Positions 34,121 to 42,893 of a stretch of DNA of 64,000 bases are shown here, in pieces (position 1 is the stretch's first letter; every line of letters begins with the position of its first letter). The translations under genes were made by a program, and so were the position numbers. The DNA is from Streptococcus bovimastitidis. GTDB lineage: Bacteria; Bacillota; Bacilli; Lactobacillales; Streptococcaceae. The stretch lies in contig NZ_LZDD01000002.1 in NCBI RefSeq assembly GCF_001885095.1, forward strand, positions 434,001 to 498,000, written 5' to 3'. Below the pieces are notes generated by a model. That model was not told where the DNA came from, made no database searches, and was given only the letters and a program-made list of their open reading frames with translations.

Positions 34121-36400
34121 TTAAGTATTGGATTTAGGTCGATAAATGAGTAAAGCGAGTCCCATAAAACCTACTAAAAATCCTAACAGAATCTTGACTT
34201 CAAGTCCAATATTTCCACTTAAAGAAATGGTTTCCCGTAATCCTGAAACCACATAAGACATTGGTAAGAAAGGATGCATGGTTTGGAAGAATTTACCAGA
34301 TAATTCAATTGGGTAAGAGCCACCAGATGATCCGACTTGAACCAGCAACATGATTAGAGAAGCAAAGGAGCCATAACGATCATCCCAACCAACTAAGGCC
34401 GTCACAAGGGCCATTAAAGTCCACCCACTCAGAATAATAAAGCCAAGCGTCTTCAACTCAAAATTGGCCTCAAAGCCCAAAAATTGGATGGCTACATATA
34501 AAATTAACGAACCTAAAGTAGAAATAAAACCATTAATAACAAATTTTTGTTTTGCCCAATCCCATCGACTCTTAACTGGCTTACCTGACAATGAGTTGGC
34601 GAAAATAACATTGGTTGATAGCGCTACTACCATTAAAGAAACGGCAATCATATAAGGTGCCATACCAATCCCATTAGTTTTAACACTGTCTTTATCTTGT
34701 TCGGATAATGCCAAAGGTGACACCAAAGCTTTAGCATTACTTTCTTTGACGCTCACCAAATCAAGTTTGTTTGAAGCTTGCGCTAACGAAGTTTGTAAAC
34801 TTGTCAATCCCGTTGACAAGTTCGTCAATCCACTTGTCAATCGCTCACTTCCGTCAGAAAGTTTACCAGCTCCAGTTGACAATTGACCTGTCTTTTCAGA
34901 TAAGGTTTGACTCCCTTCAATTAGTGAAGCCGAATTGGAATTCAGTGTTGATGATCCATTTGATATTTTAGTCAACCCATCAGTAATCGTCTGATTATTG
35001 CCAGAAAGTGTTGTTAATCCCTCACTGATTTGACTACTGCCGGGCAAGAGTTGATTATTGACAGCAGAGTTAACACTTGACATGCCAGTCGACAATTTTG
35101 TCAATGCAACACTTGCTCCCGGTAAAGCCTGATTAGACTTAGATGCAATTTGACTAATACTTGTTTGTAATTGAGTAAGTTGTCCACTGCTTGATTGTGT
35201 TGACAAGCTTGACAAGGTTGTTTGTAATGAAGAAACATTGGCTAATATTGCCTGAGCACTACTACTTGCTGATGATGAGGTTCCAGAAACTGCACTAGAA
35301 AGCTCTGCTTGTTGTTCCGGAGTCAAGCTCTTGTATGTTGCGGTAGATTGAAGTGCTGCCAATTGGCTATTTGAAGCTGTTGCTTCATTATTAATTATAG
35401 TTTGAGCAGAGGTTGCAATAGATTGTAAATAGGTTTGTATTTTTCCTAAATCAGGACTTGTTGACGAAGACGAACCTAATTGGCTAACCCTTGTATTTAA
35501 TGATTGAATGTAGGTATTTAATTCTGGCAAACCAGTTTCTAAGGCCTGAATATTTTGACTGTCAACAGGACTGACAGTTGTCTTTGTTGACAAGAGGCTT
35601 AAACCTGCTGTTAGTTGATTTGCACCTGCAGATAAGCGCGAAACAGCATCTAAATAAGTTGGTAATTGGGTAGAGAAATTTGTAATCCCACTATTTAGTT
35701 GACTGACACCACCTGTATAGGTTAACAAGCCAGAATTGAGTTGTCCCACCCCTTGATTAAGCAATTGACTGCCATTGCTAAGTGTACTTAAATTTGACGA
35801 CATTTCTTGACTTCCGCTTTCAGCACTCTTAGCACCCTGAGCTAATTGACGACTTCCATTAGAAGCCTTTCCTAGACCATCCTGCAAATGACGCATACTA
35901 GAGAAAACCGATTTGGTATAAGTTTGACTAATATTTTTTGAAACTGAGCTCTTTAATTTGGTCATTGCTGCTTCACTCATTTTAGAAGCAACCATCCCAT
36001 GACCTTTACTGGTTTGGTAATGAATAACCATTTTTTCAGGTTTCTCTTCTAAAATAGTAGTTCCTTTCTGAGAAAGATCTTCTGGTAGGGTCACAACCAT
36101 ATAGTAGTCACCATTCTTTAAACCTTTATCAGCTTTCTTTTTAGTGACAAAGTGATAGTCTAAATCTTTATTTTTAGACATATTGTCTACCATATCTTGA
36201 CCAATATGAAGTTGACCTTGATTTAACTTTGCACTTTTATCCTGATTAACAACTGCAATTGGTAAGTCTTCAACTCTACCATAGGGATCCCACATAGAAC
36301 CTAAGAAAGATAAGTTATATAAGGCTGGAACTAGTGCAACTCCTATCATTGTAATGATTAGTTTTGGATTTTTTAAAAGTGCTTTTAACTCTTCTAACAT
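34121..36400 (-). CDS. YhgE/Pip-family membrane protein
   Basis: A 759-residue protein. One N-terminal membrane helix (about 15-35) precedes a large extracellular region, rich in Ser, Gly and Asn (about 60-560). This region contains many heptad-like LxxGxxxLxxG repeats and long coiled coil. About five C-terminal membrane helices follow, with the Pip signature SGGSYPIELSGKFFQTMHPFLPMSYVVSGLR. Relatives include the Lactococcus phage-infection protein and the type VII secretion component EsaA. No other type VII gene is near, so an exporter or envelope role under TetR control is more likely. Confidence 0.88.
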   Translation of the reverse strand: MLEELKALLKNPKLIITMIGVALVPALYNLSFLGSMWDPYGRVEDLPIAVVNQDKSAKLNQGQLHIGQDMVDNMSKNKDLDYHFVTKKKADKGLKNGDYYMVVTLPEDLSQKGTTILEEKPEKMVIHYQTSKGHGMVASKMSEAAMTKLKSSVSKNISQTYTKSVFSSMRHLQDGLGKASNGSRQLAQGAKSAESGSQEMSSNLSTLSNGSQLLNQGVGQLNSGLLTYTGGVSQLNSGITNFSTQLPTYLDAVSRLSAGANQLTAGLSLLSTKTTVSPVDSQNIQALETGLPELNTYIQSLNTRVSQLGSSSSTSPDLGKIQTYLQSIATSAQTIINNEATASNSQLAALQSTATYKSLTPEQQAELSSAVSGTSSSASSSAQAILANVSSLQTTLSSLSTQSSSGQLTQLQTSISQIASKSNQALPGASVALTKLSTGMSSVNSAVNNQLLPGSSQISEGLTTLSGNNQTITDGLTKISNGSSTLNSNSASLIEGSQTLSEKTGQLSTGAGKLSDGSERLTSGLTNLSTGLTSLQTSLAQASNKLDLVSVKESNAKALVSPLALSEQDKDSVKTNGIGMAPYMIAVSLMVVALSTNVIFANSLSGKPVKSRWDWAKQKFVINGFISTLGSLILYVAIQFLGFEANFELKTLGFIILSGWTLMALVTALVGWDDRYGSFASLIMLLVQVGSSGGSYPIELSGKFFQTMHPFLPMSYVVSGLRETISLSGNIGLEVKILLGFLVGFMGLALLIYRPKSNT

Positions 36401-36446
36401 TTTCCCTCCCGAACGATTGTACTTTAGTCATTTTGTGATAAAATAT

Positions 36447-36474
36447 ATTATACATTGAAGTCATGAAAACTCAA
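36447..36474 (-). promoter_or_regulatory. yhgE/pip promoter
   Basis: Minus-strand TTGAGT (36469-36474), a 16-base spacer and TATAAT (36447-36452), in the divergent region shared with the TetR gene. Confidence 0.65.
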
Positions 36475-36530
36475 GAATTAATCCTTGCTTTTAGACACAT
36501 TGTCCAAATTGTTCAAAAAAGGAGACCTGA

Positions 36531-37073
36531 ATGTCAAGTAATCGAAAAGAAAACACCAAAAAGGCGCTCTTAGAAGCTATGGTTAAACTCCTTAACAAGG
36601 AAAGTTTTGATGACATCTCAACAACCGAATTAGCAGAAACAGCTGGAATTAGTCGTTCAAGCTTCTACACCCATTACCGTGACAAATACGAAATGATTGA
36701 TTCTTATCAGCAAATGCTTTTCCATCAATTAGAATATATCTTTGACAAAGACTATGATGATAATGAAGCAACCTTTTTAGAAGTCTTTTCCTTCTTATCA
36801 AGGGAAAAACTACTTTCAGCTCTCTTATCAGCCAACGGGACCAAAGAACTGCAAAATTTTATCATCAACAAGGTTCGGATCTTAATTACCTCTGAGCTCC
36901 AAGACCGTGTCGCAAAGGAAGGCATGTCCAAAATTGAACTAGACTATCAAAGTGTCTATTTAGCCTATGCTTTCTTTGGTACCTGCCAAACCTGGATTGC
37001 AAGAGGCAAAAAAGAAAGCCCCCAACAAATGACCGACTTCGTCTTAAAAATGATTGATCGATCTAATAAGTAA
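36531..37073 (+). CDS. TetR-family regulator
   Basis: A 180-residue repressor. Its N-terminal helix-turn-helix contains ISTTELAETAGISRSSFYTHYRDKYE (read in parts) at about residues 26-50. The C-terminal ligand domain resembles the TetR_C type found beside YhgE/Pip genes. AAGGAGA precedes the ATG. It is divergent from yhgE/pip with a 130-base gap, so it probably represses that operon and itself. Confidence 0.9.
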   Translation: MSSNRKENTKKALLEAMVKLLNKESFDDISTTELAETAGISRSSFYTHYRDKYEMIDSYQQMLFHQLEYIFDKDYDDNEATFLEVFSFLSREKLLSALLSANGTKELQNFIINKVRILITSELQDRVAKEGMSKIELDYQSVYLAYAFFGTCQTWIARGKKESPQQMTDFVLKMIDRSNK

Positions 37074-37096
37074 GTAAACAAATAAAATAATACTTG

Positions 37097-37556
37097 CTAA
37101 TCAAATTGAGTTATCCAATTTGAATCACCATGAGCAGCGAAACACATGCTAATTTGCTCTGCTGTATTTTTTTCGGTGTCTAAGCCAGGGAGTTGATTCT
37201 CGCTGAAGTAAGCTGATTCACTGGTTTCCGAATTGCTTTCAAAGTGGCCACCCAAGTAGGTGCAAGCTACAAATACCTTACAAACCCCATAGGGATAAAT
37301 AGGCTGATTGTGCTTGGCTCTATCCTGAATAGCAATAATAAAATCAGCCTTCACATCAATACCGGCTTCTTCCTTGACTTCTTTAATGGTATTCTCTTCA
37401 ATGGAGAGGTTTATGTCAACCCAGCCACCAGGCAAGGACCAGGTCCCATTCCTTTCCTTGACCAAAAGAATCTTGTCATCTTTGAAAATGGCTGCCCTGG
37501 TATCTAATTTAGGCGTCTGATAACCCACTTCAGTGTAAAATTAAATAATCAATCAT
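37097..37556 (-). pseudogene. Nudix hydrolase, N-terminally truncated and frameshifted
   Basis: The downstream frame (37097-37528, from GTG) gives 143 residues with Nudix box GWVDINLSIEENTIKEVKEEAGI. Intact streptococcal homologues are about 200 residues long and have about 55 more residues before GYQTPKLDTRAAIF. Upstream of the GTG the frame reads FYTEV, then meets TAA (37541-37543). The only good ribosome site, AAGGAG at 37564-37569, serves ATG 37554-37556, whose frame reads MIDYLILH and stops. Removing one base near 37541 would join MIDYL to FYTEVGYQTPK. So the gene has lost its 5' end and gained a +1 shift; a short product from GTG is possible. Confidence 0.65.
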
Positions 37557-37656
37557 TGGCATTCTCCTTAATATTTTTTAAAATTATACTATATCCAAAT
37601 TATATAGCAAGTTATATTTAAGCGTATAAAGTCATGCCGTCCAAATTTCACACAAC

Positions 37657-37682
37657 AAAAAAAGCCTATTAAATAGGCTTTT
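37657..37682 (-). terminator. rpsD terminator
   Basis: AAGCCTAT (37662-37669) pairs with ATAGGCTT (37673-37680). Seven T residues follow on the minus strand. Confidence 0.85.
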
Positions 37683-37701
37683 AAAGTGTTTAATGTAAGA
37701 A

Positions 37702-38313
37702 TTAAAGAATTTTGTTGTAGAACTCAACGACAAGTGCTTCGTTGATTTCTGGGTTGATTTCATCACGTTCAGGAAGGCGAGTTAATGAACCTTCAAGTTT
37801 TTCAGCATCGAATGATACGAAAGCTGGGCGTCCAAGAGTTGCTTCAACAGCTTCAAGGATTGCAGGAACTTTCATTGATTTTTCGCGAACTGAGATCACT
37901 TGACCAGCTTCAACACGGTATGAAGGGATATCAACACGTTTGCCATCAACAAGGATGTGTCCGTGGTTAACGAATTGACGTGCTTGACGACGAGTAGTTG
38001 CAAGACCTAAACGGTAAACAACGTTGTCAAGACGACGTTCTAAAAGAACCATGAAGTTGAAACCAAGAGTTCCTTCTTTGATTTTTGTAGCTTGTACGAA
38101 CAAGTTACGGAATTGTTTTTCACCTAAACCGTAAGAAAAACGTAATTTTTGTTTTTCAGCAAGTTGTAAACCGTACTCAGAAAGTTTGCTACGGTTGTTA
38201 GGACCGTGTTGACCTGGTACGTAGTTACGACGTGCTAATTCTTTACCTGTGCCTGTAAGGGATAAACCTAAACGGCGTGATTGTTTCCATGATGGACCAG
38301 TATAACGTGACAT
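37702..38313 (-). CDS. rpsD: 30S ribosomal protein S4
   Basis: A 203-residue primary 16S rRNA-binding protein that nucleates small-subunit assembly. The N-terminus is [16 protein letters not shown]. The S4 RNA-binding domain (about residues 94-155) contains [28 protein letters not shown] precedes the ATG. It is a single gene with its own promoter and a folded leader of about 150 bases, as expected where S4 controls its own synthesis. Confidence 0.98.
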   Translation of the reverse strand: MSRYTGPSWKQSRRLGLSLTGTGKELARRNYVPGQHGPNNRSKLSEYGLQLAEKQKLRFSYGLGEKQFRNLFVQATKIKEGTLGFNFMVLLERRLDNVVYRLGLATTRRQARQFVNHGHILVDGKRVDIPSYRVEAGQVISVREKSMKVPAILEAVEATLGRPAFVSFDAEKLEGSLTRLPERDEINPEINEALVVEFYNKIL

Positions 38314-38462
38314 ATTAAATGTCCTCCTCTAATGATTTTGAGGAAATAACTGTTTGAAAAATCCTGATTCGTGCAGGGGGTTTTCGCCTAAACAGCAAAG
38401 GTTACTTGAATAGATAACCACCTGTTGACGAGCTTCATATTTTTCTGCTGTTATTTCGCACA
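38314..38462 (-). promoter_or_regulatory. rpsD leader RNA, probable S4 autoregulatory element
   Basis: The transcript begins near 38462. AACAGCA and TGCTGTT (38446-38452 with 38391-38397 on the plus strand) close a long helix. Inside it GGTTA/TAACC (38400-38404 with 38415-38419) forms a second stem. The ribosome site lies downstream. This fits a protein-binding leader. I did not match it to a specific Rfam model. Confidence 0.5.
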
Positions 38463-38468
38463 AATTAT

Positions 38469-38497
38469 ATTATAACATCTTTAAAGTCTTCTGTAAA
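38469..38497 (-). promoter_or_regulatory. rpsD promoter
   Basis: Minus-strand TTTACA (38492-38497), a 17-base spacer and TATAAT (38469-38474), with TGT making an extended -10. It is one of the strongest promoters in the window. Confidence 0.8.
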
Positions 38498-38550
38498 TCA
38501 CTTTTTTAATATTTTAAATATCAATTTTTATTGGAAATAAAAGAGTTTTC

Positions 38551-38690
38551 CTCGATTTCTTGGCTCAACGAACAAAGAGCCCACTGGGCTAACTCGCTCT
38601 CGAATTTTAAGGCTCGTTTAAAAACCAGTCCACTCTGTGGCGTTTAGCTTGTCAATTGCTTGTCTCAACGAAAAAACAACCCACTGGGTT
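38551..38690. repeat. 40-bp imperfect repeat at exactly 100-bp offset
   Basis: 38551-38590 and 38651-38690 match at about 32 of 40 positions, and at 25 of 30 in the last part. Both contain CTCAACGAA followed by a hairpin around CCCACTGGG. The second copy forms the terminator of the veg gene. Confidence 0.6.
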
Positions 38691-38698
38691 GTTTTTTT
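38671..38698 (-). terminator. Terminator of gdpP-rplI-dnaB-veg operon
   Basis: ACAACCC (38676-38682) pairs with GGGTTGT (38686-38692), flanked by A-run and T-run on opposite sides. Confidence 0.85.
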
Positions 38699-38971
38699 TT
38701 AATCCATATATCTAATCAATGTTTTTTCGGTTAGGATGTCTGAATAGGTGTAAGACTCCACGTAAGTGTTATTGTAGCCTCCTGGTTGGTCTGCGTTATC
38801 ATTGTATTCAATGATAAACAAGGAGCTGTAAACTTCGATTAAACGACCAATTTTATTTTTTTCACGTTTACGGCCATTTTCCAAGGTTAATTCTACTAAT
38901 TGACCTTCGTGGGCTTTGATTTCTTCTTTGATTTTCTTCATCTTGGCAACATCTGCAAATGCATCACTCAT
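38699..38971 (-). CDS. Veg-family protein (DUF1021)
   Basis: A 90-residue small protein with the Veg fold pattern: KIKEEIKAHEGQLVELTLENGRKR, then GRLIEVYSSLFIIEY and a C-terminal YTYSDILTEKTL. In Bacillus, Veg stimulates biofilm matrix expression; a role here is unproven. A ribosome site precedes the ATG at 38969-38971, 12 bases after dnaB, so it is the last gene of the gdpP-rplI-dnaB operon. Confidence 0.85.
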   Translation of the reverse strand: MSDAFADVAKMKKIKEEIKAHEGQLVELTLENGRKREKNKIGRLIEVYSSLFIIEYNDNADQPGGYNNTYVESYTYSDILTEKTLIRYMD

Positions 38972-38983
38972 AATTTTATCCTC

Positions 38984-40360
38984 TTATCTCTCTTCAAATT
39001 GGGCAATCGTTGAAAACTTGTTATATTCTTTTTGGAACATCAGTTTAACGGTACCACGCGCACCAGACCGGTTTTTCTCCAAAATAACTTCAATGGTATT
39101 ATCTTCAATTGCATCTTCAGGGTCTTCCCCTTCTTTACGGTAGTAATCGTCACGATATAGAAAGGCAACGATATCGGCATCTTGTTCGATAGATCCTGAT
39201 TCACGGATATCTGACAAAACAGGACGTTTATCTTGACGCTGTTCCACACCCCGGGAAAGCTGGCTAAGGGCAATAACAGGAACTTTGAGCTCTTTAGCCA
39301 GAATTTTTAATTGTCGAGAAATATCTGAAACCTCTTGTTGACGGTTTTCCGGTTTGGTTCCCGTGATTAACTGGAGATAGTCGATCACGATAAGTCCAAG
39401 GCCACCTTCAATTTCCTGCGCTAATTTCCGCGAACGCGCTCGAATTTCGGTAATCTTAATCCCAGGAGTATCATCGATATAGATTGGCGCCTCTGCCAAA
39501 GCACCTTGGGCAATGGTCACATTGTTCCAATCCTGCTCTGTCAACTGACCTGTTCTCAAGCTATGAGAATCAACCATTCCTTCTGCCGCCAACATCCGGT
39601 CAACTAAACTTTCTGCACCCATTTCTAATGAAAAAATAGCTACCGCTTGTTTTTGCTTAGTCCCCACATTCTGAGCAATATTCAAAACAAAGGCTGTTTT
39701 ACCAACCGCAGGCCGAGCTGCTAAAATAATGAGTTGATCAGGGTGTAAACCTGTTGTAATCTTGTCAAGGTCTCTAAATCCAGTTGGCAAACCAGTAACA
39801 TCAGTTGTTTGCTTAGACCTGATTTCAAGGTTTTCATAATTAACTTTTAAAACATCGGAAATTTTTCTAAAGCCACTACGGTTACTGTGCTCATTGATTT
39901 CAATCAAGGCTTTTTCAGCGCCAGCAATAATATCTTCTGAATCTGAAGAACCTTCATAGGCAAGGTTGACAGTGTCTGTCAACCTTGCAATGATATCTCG
40001 CAACATTGCCTTCTCAGCAACTATTTTAGCGTAGTACTCGGCATTTGCACTGGTTGGTACACTATTGACAAGTTCGACAATATAAGACAAACCACCAATG
40101 TTTTGTAAATCACCTTGGTCATCTAAAATGGTACGAACAGTCGTTGCATCAATAGCATCATTGCGGTCACTGAGGGTAATCATTGCTCGAAAAATAATTT
40201 TATGTGAATATTTATAAAAGTCATCAGGACCAACGAATTCACGAACAGTAATCAGTTTATCCGGCGAAATAAATATTGAGCCTAGGACAGACTGTTCTGC
40301 CAATAAATCTTGTGGCTGAACTCTTAATTCTGGTACTTCAGGCAAATCTTTCGCCTCCAT
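38984..40360 (-). CDS. dnaB: Replicative DNA helicase DnaB (DnaC of Bacillus)
   Basis: A 458-residue hexameric helicase at the replication fork. The N-terminal domain (about 15-115) begins RVQPQDLLAEQSVLGSIF. The RecA-like domain has Walker A AARPAVGKTAF and Walker B GLIVIDYLQLITG. The start is uncertain: ATG 40358-40360 has no ribosome site, whereas GGAGG inside codons 1-3 is eight bases before TTG 40343-40345 (LPEVPEL). The S. pyogenes protein starts close to that point, so the real protein may be five residues shorter. It is cotranscribed with rplI, 20 bases upstream. Confidence 0.96.
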   Translation of the reverse strand: MEAKDLPEVPELRVQPQDLLAEQSVLGSIFISPDKLITVREFVGPDDFYKYSHKIIFRAMITLSDRNDAIDATTVRTILDDQGDLQNIGGLSYIVELVNSVPTSANAEYYAKIVAEKAMLRDIIARLTDTVNLAYEGSSDSEDIIAGAEKALIEINEHSNRSGFRKISDVLKVNYENLEIRSKQTTDVTGLPTGFRDLDKITTGLHPDQLIILAARPAVGKTAFVLNIAQNVGTKQKQAVAIFSLEMGAESLVDRMLAAEGMVDSHSLRTGQLTEQDWNNVTIAQGALAEAPIYIDDTPGIKITEIRARSRKLAQEIEGGLGLIVIDYLQLITGTKPENRQQEVSDISRQLKILAKELKVPVIALSQLSRGVEQRQDKRPVLSDIRESGSIEQDADIVAFLYRDDYYRKEGEDPEDAIEDNTIEVILEKNRSGARGTVKLMFQKEYNKFSTIAQFEER

Positions 40361-40380
40361 TTCTAAATCAATTTGTTACC

Positions 40381-40833
40381 TTAGGCTTGATCAACTTTCA
40401 ATTTAATTTCAGCCTTAACTTCTTTATGTAATTTAACTGGAACTTCGATAAGACCAATTGCTCTAATGGGATGATCCATTTCAATATGTCTTTTATCAAC
40501 TGTAATATTGAATTGTTTTTTCAATTCTTCTGAAATTTTCTTAGCTGTAATTGAGCCAAAAGTGCGTCCATCCGGACCAACTTTTTCACTAAAAATAACT
40601 ACTGTTTTGTCATCTTCTAAAGCTTTTTTAGTAGCTTGAGCCTCTGCTAAAATTTCTGCTTGCGCTTTTTCTTCAGCTTTTTGTTTTCCTTTTAATTCAC
40701 CAATTGTTTGGCTTGTTGCTTCTTTTGCAAGATTTTTTTTGATTAAAAAATTTTGAGCATAGCCAGTTGGTACTTCTTTAACCTGACCTTTTTTCCCTTT
40801 ACCTTTAACATCTTCTAAAAAAATAACTTTCAT
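40381..40833 (-). CDS. rplI: 50S ribosomal protein L9
   Basis: A 150-residue protein with the L9 signature at the N-terminus ([20 protein letters not shown], then [13 protein letters not shown]), a long connecting helix rich in Lys/Glu/Ala, and a C-terminal RNA-binding domain. Its ATG shares one base with the gdpP stop (TAATG), so it is translationally coupled to gdpP. Confidence 0.98.
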   Translation of the reverse strand: MKVIFLEDVKGKGKKGQVKEVPTGYAQNFLIKKNLAKEATSQTIGELKGKQKAEEKAQAEILAEAQATKKALEDDKTVVIFSEKVGPDGRTFGSITAKKISEELKKQFNITVDKRHIEMDHPIRAIGLIEVPVKLHKEVKAEIKLKVDQA

Positions 40834-42806
40834 TACTCTACCTCACTTGTTTCTCTAATGGTTTTTTCAATTGTCTCAATCAATAATTGTTTCACATCTT
40901 CAAACTTCATATTTTCAATTTGACAAGCTGCTAAGTTAAAGTGACCTCCGCCACCTAATTTTTCCATTATACGTTGAACATTGATTTTACTTCTACTTCG
41001 AGCCGAAATGACAAATCTATTCTCTTTAACCTGAACCATAGCAAAACTAGCTTCGACTCCTGCCATTGACAACATGGTGTCAGCTGCTTTACTAGCAATA
41101 ACATTGGAGTAAAGATGATTTTCAATACCAGTACCGACAATAATGTTTTCACCAATCTTTTGGCCTCTAAGAATAATTTCATTAACTTGCTTGTACTCTG
41201 TAAAGTCAGTAGCTGAAATTTGTTGAATTTCAACGCTATCACTACCCTTGTTACGTAGATAACTGGCAACGTCAAAGGTTCTACTTGTAACCCGTGTAGA
41301 GAAGTTTTTCGTGTCTAGCATAATACCAGCCATCAAAATACTTGCTTGAATCTTACTTAGTTTTTTCTTATCATTCTGGAATTGAATTAATTCTGTCACT
41401 AACTCGGCAGCACTACTTGCGCCACTTTCAATAAAGGTCAAGATGGCATTTTCAGGGAAATCATCATCTCGACGATGGTGATCGACGACGATGACATCTT
41501 GGAACATATCGTAAAATTCTTTTGATAGTGTCAAAGATGTTTTTGAATGGTCCACCATAACCAAAAGTGAATTCTTAGTGACTAGACGCATGGCGTGTGA
41601 AACACTTATCAAGCGTGTTTTACCGTCAGCTTGTAATCGTTCAATAGCTCTTTCAATATCATGTCCCAACTCATCAGGATCATAGACTGCGAAGCTATTT
41701 TCAATAATATTACCCGCAAAGAACTGCATCCCAACTGATGCTCCTAAAGCGTCCATATCAAGTCGTTTATGCCCGATTATAAAGACATTGTCGACAGTTT
41801 TTATGCGGTCAGAAATAGCCGTCATCATTGCCCTTGTCCGTGTTCGAGAGCGTTTAACTGTAGAAACAGACCCTCCACCAAAATAAATCGGGGCTTTTCC
41901 TTCTTCGTTTTCACGGATAACCGTTTGGTCACCACCGCGAACCAAGGCAATATTGAGATTTTCTAAGGCTAACTGTCCAATTTGGTCATGATATTTTTGA
42001 CCGAAAGAGATTCCCATACTTAAGGTTAAGCGAAGTTGGTTTTCCTGAGCTTCTTTCCTAAAGGTTTCTAAAATGGCAAATTTATTATCCATTAATCCTT
42101 TCAAATTTTGATAATCTGTAAAGAAATAATAACGGTCCATATTGACACGACGATAGAAAATATGCCGTGTATCCATGAAATTAGCGATAAAATTAGCAAC
42201 GAAACTATTCACTTTTGAAATATCAGCATCTGTTAGATTGTCAGTAATCTCATCATAATTATCAATGGAGATAATACCAACAACTGGTCTTAGCATACTT
42301 GCATCCACTGTTTGACGGTTACCAATAAAAGCATCGAAGAAGTAAAAAACACCCGCAGCTTCATCAAGATAAGAAGTGTAGCGGTTGCCAGAAATTTCAA
42401 AGGTTTGCGAAATTTCACCTTGACGTTTATCTGTCAATATTTTCTGGATGGCTTGATCCTGAAAAATACCTTCTTCACTTGTGAAAATTAATTCTGCGTA
42501 TGGATTAAACCACTCAACTAAGTTATTTTCTTTATCAAACTGAATCACACCTACAGGCATCTTATCCAACAATGATTTTAAGTTGTTTTCAGTTTGTTCG
42601 TTTAATAATTCAATATGATCTAAATCGGATAATTCATAGACCTTTTTCTGATACCAAAGTAAGGACATACTAAATAAGAGCACAAGAAAAATAGCAAACA
42701 AAGTTAAAATTTTTGATTGCATGAATGCTACACATAGTGCTAATAATCCAAATAAAATTAACCCCATCAACATAAGATGGATGGTTTCAAAACGAAATCT
42801 TTTCAT
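40833..42806 (-). CDS. gdpP: Cyclic di-AMP phosphodiesterase GdpP
   Basis: A 657-residue membrane enzyme that hydrolyses c-di-AMP to pApA, controlling potassium and cell-wall homeostasis. Two membrane helices (about 10-50) are followed by a PAS domain (about 75-160), a degenerate GGDEF domain (about 175-300), a DHH domain with [16 protein letters not shown] and [10 protein letters not shown], and DHHA1 with the [10 protein letters not shown] motif. The start is ATG 42804-42806 behind AGAGG; an earlier ATG eleven codons upstream has no site. It is the first gene of gdpP-rplI-dnaB-veg, with a TGGTATAAT promoter. Confidence 0.96.
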   Translation of the reverse strand: MKRFRFETIHLMLMGLILFGLLALCVAFMQSKILTLFAIFLVLLFSMSLLWYQKKVYELSDLDHIELLNEQTENNLKSLLDKMPVGVIQFDKENNLVEWFNPYAELIFTSEEGIFQDQAIQKILTDKRQGEISQTFEISGNRYTSYLDEAAGVFYFFDAFIGNRQTVDASMLRPVVGIISIDNYDEITDNLTDADISKVNSFVANFIANFMDTRHIFYRRVNMDRYYFFTDYQNLKGLMDNKFAILETFRKEAQENQLRLTLSMGISFGQKYHDQIGQLALENLNIALVRGGDQTVIRENEEGKAPIYFGGGSVSTVKRSRTRTRAMMTAISDRIKTVDNVFIIGHKRLDMDALGASVGMQFFAGNIIENSFAVYDPDELGHDIERAIERLQADGKTRLISVSHAMRLVTKNSLLVMVDHSKTSLTLSKEFYDMFQDVIVVDHHRRDDDFPENAILTFIESGASSAAELVTELIQFQNDKKKLSKIQASILMAGIMLDTKNFSTRVTSRTFDVASYLRNKGSDSVEIQQISATDFTEYKQVNEIILRGQKIGENIIVGTGIENHLYSNVIASKAADTMLSMAGVEASFAMVQVKENRFVISARSRSKINVQRIMEKLGGGGHFNLAACQIENMKFEDVKQLLIETIEKTIRETSEVE

Positions 42807-42827
42807 CCTATAACCTCTTAAGCAAAT

Positions 42828-42833
42828 ATTATA
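42828..42833 (-). promoter_or_regulatory. gdpP operon promoter, extended -10
   Basis: Minus-strand TGGTATAAT, 22-27 bases ahead of the gdpP start, giving a very short leader. Confidence 0.6.
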
Positions 42834-42840
42834 CCACAAA

Positions 42841-42863
42841 ACAGCCCTGAAAAACAGAGCTGT
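42841..42863 (-). terminator. mnmG terminator (moderate)
   Basis: ACAGCCCTG (42841-42849) pairs with CAGAGCTGT (42855-42863) with one mismatch; four T residues follow on the minus strand. The gdpP promoter lies immediately downstream. Confidence 0.55.
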
Positions 42864-42893
42864 GTGTGTCTTATAAGGTTACATTTTCATGAC

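Noticed and set aside
34121-36400. Type VII secretion component EsaA
   Set aside because: The protein shares the YhgE/Pip fold, but no WXG100, EssC or other type VII genes are nearby and a TetR gene is divergent, which fits stand-alone YhgE/Pip proteins better.
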